18,329 bases of DNA from Lachnospiraceae bacterium UBA3282. Lineage in GTDB: Bacteria > Bacillota > Clostridia > Lachnospirales > Lachnospiraceae. Below, in pieces: positions 14,576 to 18,329 of this stretch (its first letter is position 1; the number at the start of each line of letters is the position of its first letter). The translations under genes and the position numbers were made by a program. The notes below the pieces were generated by a model. The model saw only the letters and a program-made list of their open reading frames with translations, made no database searches and was not told the origin of the DNA. The DNA is taken from contig DETS01000014.1 in the NCBI GenBank assembly GCA_002361735.1, forward strand, positions 1-18,329, in the 5' to 3' direction.

Positions 14576-16357
14576 ATGCAGAAATTATTGGATCAGATTT
14601 CAGAGGAAATGAAAAAGGCGTTTGAGGCGGCAGGCTATGACGGAGCGCTCGGAAAGGTGACGCTTTCCAACCGTCCCGATCTGTGCGAATACCAGTGCAA
14701 TGGTGCGATGGCAGGTGCGAAACAGTATCACAAGGCGCCTTTGATGATCGCGCAGGAGGTGGCGGAAAAACTTGCGGACAGCGAAGTCTTCGGCGAGGTG
14801 AGCGCGGTGGCGCCCGGCTTCCTCAACCTGAAGCTGACGGAAAGATTTGTAAAAACTTACCTGATTGAGATGCAGAAAACAGAGAAGTTTGGGCTGACTA
14901 TACCGGTCAACCCGGAAAAAATCATCATTGACTACGGCGGGGCGAATGTGGCAAAACCGCTCCATGTAGGGCATTTGCGACCGGCGATCATCGGCGAGAG
15001 CATTAAGAGAATCTGTCGTTATGCAGGTCATGATGTGATCGGTGATGTACATCTGGGAGACTGGGGACTGCAGATGGGTCTCATCATCACCGAGTTAAAG
15101 AAAAGACAGCCGGGGCTGCCGTATTTCGATGAAGCCTACGAGGGCGAATATCCAGAGGAAGCGCCTTTTACCATATCCGAGCTGGAAGAAATCTATCCGA
15201 CGGCGAGCGCGAAGGCAAAGGAGGACGATGCCTATAAAGCGGAGGCACTGGATGCCACGCACAGGCTTCAGGACGGAGAGCGCGGCTATCGAGCGATCTG
15301 GAAACATATTATGGCTGTGTCGATTGTGGATTTGAAAAAGAATTATACCAATCTGGATGTCGCGTTTGACCTCTGGAAAGGAGAATCCGATGTCCACGAC
15401 CTGATTCCCGGCATGGTTGAGAAGATGAAAGCGGACGGCTTCGCCTACGAGAGTGATGGCGCACTGGTGGTGGATGTAAAAGAGGAGAGTGATTCCAAAG
15501 AAATGCCGCCCTGCATCATTTTGAAATCAGACGGCGCGGCACTGTACAGCACGACCGATCTTGCGACGATTATGGAGCGTATGGATCAATACAAACCGGA
15601 CAAGATCATTTATGTGACGGACAAGCGGCAGAGCCTCCATTTCGAGCAGGTATTTCGCTGTGCCAGAAAGACCGGATTGGTCAATGGTGATACCAAACTC
15701 ATTCACATCGGAAACGGCACTATGAACGGCAGTGACGGCAAGCCCTTTAAGACCAGAGAGGGCGGCGTGATGCGTTTGGAAAACCTGATTCGTGAGATCA
15801 ATGAGGAGATGAGCCGCAAAATCCACGAGAACGCGGCAGAAAAAGGTTCTCAGGTGGATGAGGCGCAGGCTGAGGAGACAGCCCGCATTGTCGGGCTGGC
15901 AGCGATCAAGTACGGCGATCTCTCCAATCAGGCGGCAAAGGATTACATTTTCGATATGGACCGCTTCACTTCCTTTGAGGGAGATACCGGACCTTATATC
16001 CTTTACACGATAGTACGGATTAAGTCAATTTTAGCCAAGTATGAGGAACAGGGCAGGAAATTGACTGATGCAGTCATTCAAGAGGCGACAAGTGTGTCAG
16101 AAAAGAGCCTGATGCTGGAACTTACCAAGTGTAACGCCGTTTTAGAGGCGGCTTGTGAGGAGACGGCGCCCCACAAGATATGCGCTTATATTTATGATCT
16201 GGCAAACGCATTCAATCATTTTTACCATGAGACGAAAATCCTCACGGAGGAAGACGCGCAGAAGAAGGCGGGCTGGATCGCGGTGCTTGCGTTGACCAAA
16301 GAGGTGCTGGAGACCTGCATTGACCTGCTCGGTTTTTCCGCTCCGGAGAGGATGTAG
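14576..16357 (+). CDS. argS: Arginyl-tRNA synthetase
   Basis: ArgS charges tRNA-Arg with arginine in the cytoplasm. The protein is 593 residues, near the usual length. Domains run in family order: an N-terminal tRNA D-loop recognition domain (about 1-90), the class I Rossmann catalytic core with a HIGH-type motif HVGH (130-133) in NVAKPLHVGHLRPAIIGE, and the degenerate KMSK region GKPFKTREGG (388-397) followed by VMRLENL. A helical DALR anticodon-binding domain fills the C-terminus (about 470-593) with NAFNHFYHE. Like many ArgS proteins it lacks a canonical KMSK. The ribosome site is weak (AAAGG, eight bases before ATG). No Arg T-box precedes it; expression probably comes from the promoter at the end of queH. 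A clear terminator follows at 16447-16497. Confidence 0.96.
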   Translation: MQKLLDQISEEMKKAFEAAGYDGALGKVTLSNRPDLCEYQCNGAMAGAKQYHKAPLMIAQEVAEKLADSEVFGEVSAVAPGFLNLKLTERFVKTYLIEMQKTEKFGLTIPVNPEKIIIDYGGANVAKPLHVGHLRPAIIGESIKRICRYAGHDVIGDVHLGDWGLQMGLIITELKKRQPGLPYFDEAYEGEYPEEAPFTISELEEIYPTASAKAKEDDAYKAEALDATHRLQDGERGYRAIWKHIMAVSIVDLKKNYTNLDVAFDLWKGESDVHDLIPGMVEKMKADGFAYESDGALVVDVKEESDSKEMPPCIILKSDGAALYSTTDLATIMERMDQYKPDKIIYVTDKRQSLHFEQVFRCARKTGLVNGDTKLIHIGNGTMNGSDGKPFKTREGGVMRLENLIREINEEMSRKIHENAAEKGSQVDEAQAEETARIVGLAAIKYGDLSNQAAKDYIFDMDRFTSFEGDTGPYILYTIVRIKSILAKYEEQGRKLTDAVIQEATSVSEKSLMLELTKCNAVLEAACEETAPHKICAYIYDLANAFNHFYHETKILTEEDAQKKAGWIAVLALTKEVLETCIDLLGFSAPERM

Positions 16358-16446
16358 CGGGCGGAGGACTGCGGAAGATAGTTGTCAGAAATGCAGCATT
16401 CAGGGGCTGTGGACAATATGATATTTCGGAATGGTTTGCGTGCATG

Positions 16447-16497
16447 AGGGATGGATCTTTTAGCGGTATGCGGAGGATCTATCCCTTTTCTGCTTTT
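16447..16497 (+). terminator. Rho-independent terminator after argS
   Basis: AGGGATGGATCT (16447-16458) pairs with GGATCTATCCCT (16475-16486), giving twelve pairs including two G-T wobbles around a 16-base loop. The T-rich tail TTTCTGCTTTT follows. It closes the argS transcription unit before the sigma factor gene. Confidence 0.72.
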
Positions 16498-16523
16498 GGC
16501 GGGAAAAGAAATATTCCTCTAAA
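16495..16523 (+). promoter_or_regulatory. Weak promoter candidate before the ECF sigma gene
   Basis: TTGGCG (16495-16500), a 17-bp spacer and TCTAAA (16518-16523) match a sigma-A promoter at four of six bases in each box. It lies after the argS terminator and upstream of the preferred TTG start at 16601. ECF factors often transcribe their own gene from a different promoter type, and I could not identify such a site, so this is only a candidate. Confidence 0.2.
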
Positions 16524-16600
16524 AAATGAACCGCGCAGCAGCTTATGGACTCTTATTAGCAGGTGCACCAAACAGACAACTGACAGAGGAGAACAATGTT

Positions 16601-17167
16601 TTGGAAGATGAAATTCTGGCGGTACAGCTGCGGGAGGGCAGCAGGGAAGCCTTTGACGAACTGTATCATAGGTACAAGAATCAGGCGCTTCATACGGCAT
16701 ATCTGATCACCGGCAATCTGGCGGACAGCGAGGATGTGGTGCAGGAAACTTTTGTAAAAGTCTGGCTCCACGCCTGCGAACTGCGAAAAGACAGCGGATT
16801 CAAGCCTTGGATGATGCAGATCCTTGTACGGACGGCTTATCGCATAACCAAAAAGAGCAGAAGGGAGCTCCCTGACGAAAACGTAGCGGACAAAATGCAG
16901 GTATCGGAGGAAGCATCGTCTCTGGACGGAGTCATACAAGAGGAGGAGGCTGAAAGGATCATGGCAGCAGTCAGGTCGCTTCCCGTGAAGCTTAAAACAG
17001 TGGTGGTTTTATATTATTATGATTCGTTTTCCGTCAAAGAGATCGCAAAGCTTTTGCAAATTATGGAAGGCACCGTCAAGTCAAGGCTACATGCGGCCAG
17101 ACGACGGATCAAAGCGGCACTGCAGGATAACAAAGACGGATTGGGAAAGAGAATCGGGGATTTATGA
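16601..17167 (+). CDS. ECF-type RNA polymerase sigma factor
   Basis: A sigma-70 family factor of about 188 residues that would direct RNA polymerase to a stress or envelope regulon. Region 2 covers about 17-82, with FDELYHRYKNQAL and the core-binding DSEDVVQETFVKVW (42-55). Region 4 covers about 114-175, with LPVKLKTVVVLYYY, the helix-turn-helix FSVKEIAKLL and GTVKSRLHAARRRIK. Regions 1 and 3 are absent, as in ECF factors. The TTG at 16601 is chosen because GAGGAG (16586-16591) sits nine bases before it and MEDEILAVQLREG matches the usual ECF N-terminus. An in-frame ATG at 16526 lacks a ribosome site and would add 25 residues. The downstream membrane protein is its probable anti-sigma partner. 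Confidence 0.9.
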   Translation: MEDEILAVQLREGSREAFDELYHRYKNQALHTAYLITGNLADSEDVVQETFVKVWLHACELRKDSGFKPWMMQILVRTAYRITKKSRRELPDENVADKMQVSEEASSLDGVIQEEEAERIMAAVRSLPVKLKTVVVLYYYDSFSVKEIAKLLQIMEGTVKSRLHAARRRIKAALQDNKDGLGKRIGDL

Positions 17168-17216
17168 GTCTGCATAACAGGATTTCGGAGGTTATACAGA
17201 AAGACAGGAGGGGCTT

Positions 17217-18176
17217 ATGGATATGAAACAGGAGCTTGACAGTAGGATCAAAGCAGCTTTGGATCAGGAGTGCGGCGGTATTTCCGCATCCGAGGAATTA
17301 AAACACCGGATCGATGCTGCGGTCTGTGAACAGCAGGCAGGACAGGAACGAAGGGCATCTGTGAAACATTTCAACGGGAAGAAACTGATTGCTGCGGCAG
17401 CGGCGGCGTGCCTGCTTGTGTCAGGAATATCGGGGATTGCCGCCGGAAACGTGGACTTTTTTGTGAGCACCAGCAGGATGGACGCGGACTATACCGACTA
17501 TCGGGATATGGATAAGGTAGAGAAACAATTGGGGTATGCCGTGGACAGCGTGGAACAGTTCGCGAACGGGTTTGCGTTTGAGAGCGTAAACGTTGATTTC
17601 ACAGTGGCTGTCAGCGAAGAAAACGGTGAGATGTACAGGATCCCTTTGATGGATGCCGGATACCGCAAAGACGGCAAGTTGATCGACCTGCTCGTCAGCG
17701 AGACGGCGGGAGATAATGTGACGGACAGCCATATCAGGGAACCGAAGGCAACAAGAATGTGCGGAGATATCACGCTGCGGTATAACGAGCATACGAATAA
17801 AGTGGTTCCGCCGGACTATGAGCTGACTGCAGAGGATATGGTCAACGATCAGCGGGATGATTTCGAGATTGTCCGTTTTGCAATGACTACGAAGACGGTT
17901 GACGCGGCGACAGACGAAGAGGAGACAGCGGAGGAAGCCAATCGGAACGATTATAGTGTTGCCGTGTCGGGATATGACCGTGATATTGCCGTCACGCTGA
18001 GGCAGACAGGTCAAAGCTGGCAGGAGTGGACGGAAAACGGAGAGCCGTACCTGATACAGACAAAGATCGTGAGCTGGGAAAAGGACGGTAAATACTATGA
18101 TCTCATGGGGACGGATCTGGATCTGAGCGCCGATGAGCTGTTTGACATGGCGGAGGAACTGATCGGAGCCAGATAG
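17217..18176 (+). CDS. Putative membrane-bound anti-sigma factor
   Basis: A 319-residue protein encoded 49 nt after the ECF sigma gene, with a strong ribosome site (AGGAGG, 17206-17211). The N-terminal 54 residues are hydrophilic and predicted cytoplasmic, where they could hold the sigma factor. One alanine-rich membrane span covers about 57-77 (KKLIAAAAAACLLVSGISG). The remaining 240 residues would lie outside the membrane and could sense a signal. The layout resembles the Firmicutes anti-sigma proteins, often annotated DUF4179-like, that accompany ECF factors; I assign it by gene order and topology, not by a clear motif. The zinc-binding HxxxCxxC anti-sigma motif is absent: only Cys19 and Cys37 occur before the span. 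Neither a sequence-level family match nor the sigma partner is proven. Confidence 0.72.
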   Translation: MDMKQELDSRIKAALDQECGGISASEELKHRIDAAVCEQQAGQERRASVKHFNGKKLIAAAAAACLLVSGISGIAAGNVDFFVSTSRMDADYTDYRDMDKVEKQLGYAVDSVEQFANGFAFESVNVDFTVAVSEENGEMYRIPLMDAGYRKDGKLIDLLVSETAGDNVTDSHIREPKATRMCGDITLRYNEHTNKVVPPDYELTAEDMVNDQRDDFEIVRFAMTTKTVDAATDEEETAEEANRNDYSVAVSGYDRDIAVTLRQTGQSWQEWTENGEPYLIQTKIVSWEKDGKYYDLMGTDLDLSADELFDMAEELIGAR

Positions 18177-18221
18177 GATGGCGGATGGGAATGAATTTTT
18201 TACACAATTTTCCGAAAACGC

Positions 18222-18251
18222 TTGACAAGCAGTCGTGATAGATTGTATACT
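18222..18251 (+). promoter_or_regulatory. Strong promoter for the tRNA-Val transcript
   Basis: A perfect TTGACA (18222-18227), an 18-bp spacer and TATACT (18246-18251) give a start near 18258. Immediately after, GCGGGT (18258-18263) pairs with ACCCGC (18274-18279) in a short leader hairpin that ends 9 nt before the mature tRNA. Strong promoters of this type are usual for stable RNA genes. Confidence 0.75.
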
Positions 18252-18287
18252 AGCAAGGCGGGTTGCGTGAGTGACCCGCTTGTAAAT

Positions 18288-18329
18288 GGGGTCTTAGCTC
18301 AGCTGGGAGAGCATCTGCCTTACAAGCAG
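18288..18329 (+). tRNA. tRNA-Val (anticodon UAC), 5' part only
   Basis: The window ends inside this gene, after 42 nt. The visible parts are the acceptor strand GGGGTCT (18288-18294), TA at positions 8-9, D-arm GCTC...GAGC (18297-18312), the anticodon stem start TCTGC (18314-18318), and the seven-base loop CTTACAA (18319-18325) with anticodon TAC at 18321-18323, then GCAG closing the stem. TAC reads valine GUA codons, with possible wobble to others. Further tRNAs may follow outside the window. Confidence 0.93.

Noticed and set aside
16526..16600. ATG at 16526 as the start of the ECF sigma factor
   Set aside because: No ribosome site precedes it and the extra 25 residues are not ECF-like; GAGGAG before the TTG at 16601 is a better signal. 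It cannot be fully excluded.

Overview
The window is chromosomal DNA from a low-to-moderate GC Gram-positive bacterium, most likely a member of the Clostridia and probably Lachnospiraceae. Four things point there: a T-box-controlled trp operon in the order trpE-G-D-C-F-B-A, strong GGAGG-type ribosome binding sites, housekeeping promoters of the TTGACA/TATAAT type, and the ECF sigma/membrane anti-sigma pair with an alanine-rich single membrane span. Codon use looks uniform throughout, and I saw no transposase, integrase, CRISPR array or phage gene.

Region 1 (1-7228) is the tryptophan biosynthesis operon. A sigma-A promoter (39-67) starts a Trp-specific T-box leader. The leader has a UGG specifier codon at 172-174, a T-box sequence at 317-331 and a terminator hairpin at 346-375. 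Together the seven genes make tryptophan from chorismate. Most junctions are tight, but the trpD-trpC gap (218 nt) and the trpF-trpB gap (86 nt) are loose, and each holds a perfect palindrome.

Region 2 (7229-11895) is carAB, the glutamine-dependent carbamoyl phosphate synthetase that supplies pyrimidine and arginine synthesis. A likely extended -10 promoter precedes a leader of about 130 nt with strong hairpins. No clear terminator separates trpA from carA. A 40-codon membrane-peptide reading frame follows carB directly, tail-to-tail with the next gene.

Region 3 (11896-14540) has a leftward XRE-family regulator, divergent from queH (the epoxyqueuosine reductase of queuosine tRNA modification), followed by an unrecognised two-span membrane protein with its own strong promoter.

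Region 4 (14576-18329) has argS with a good Rho-independent terminator, then an ECF sigma factor (probable TTG start) and its putative membrane-bound anti-sigma partner. It ends with a strong promoter and the first 42 nt of a tRNA-Val(UAC) cut by the window edge.

The window is largely ordinary housekeeping sequence. The points most worth a second look are the small membrane-peptide frame after carB, the structured carA leader, Glu in place of the catalytic Asp60 in TrpA, and the palindromes in the two loose trp gaps.
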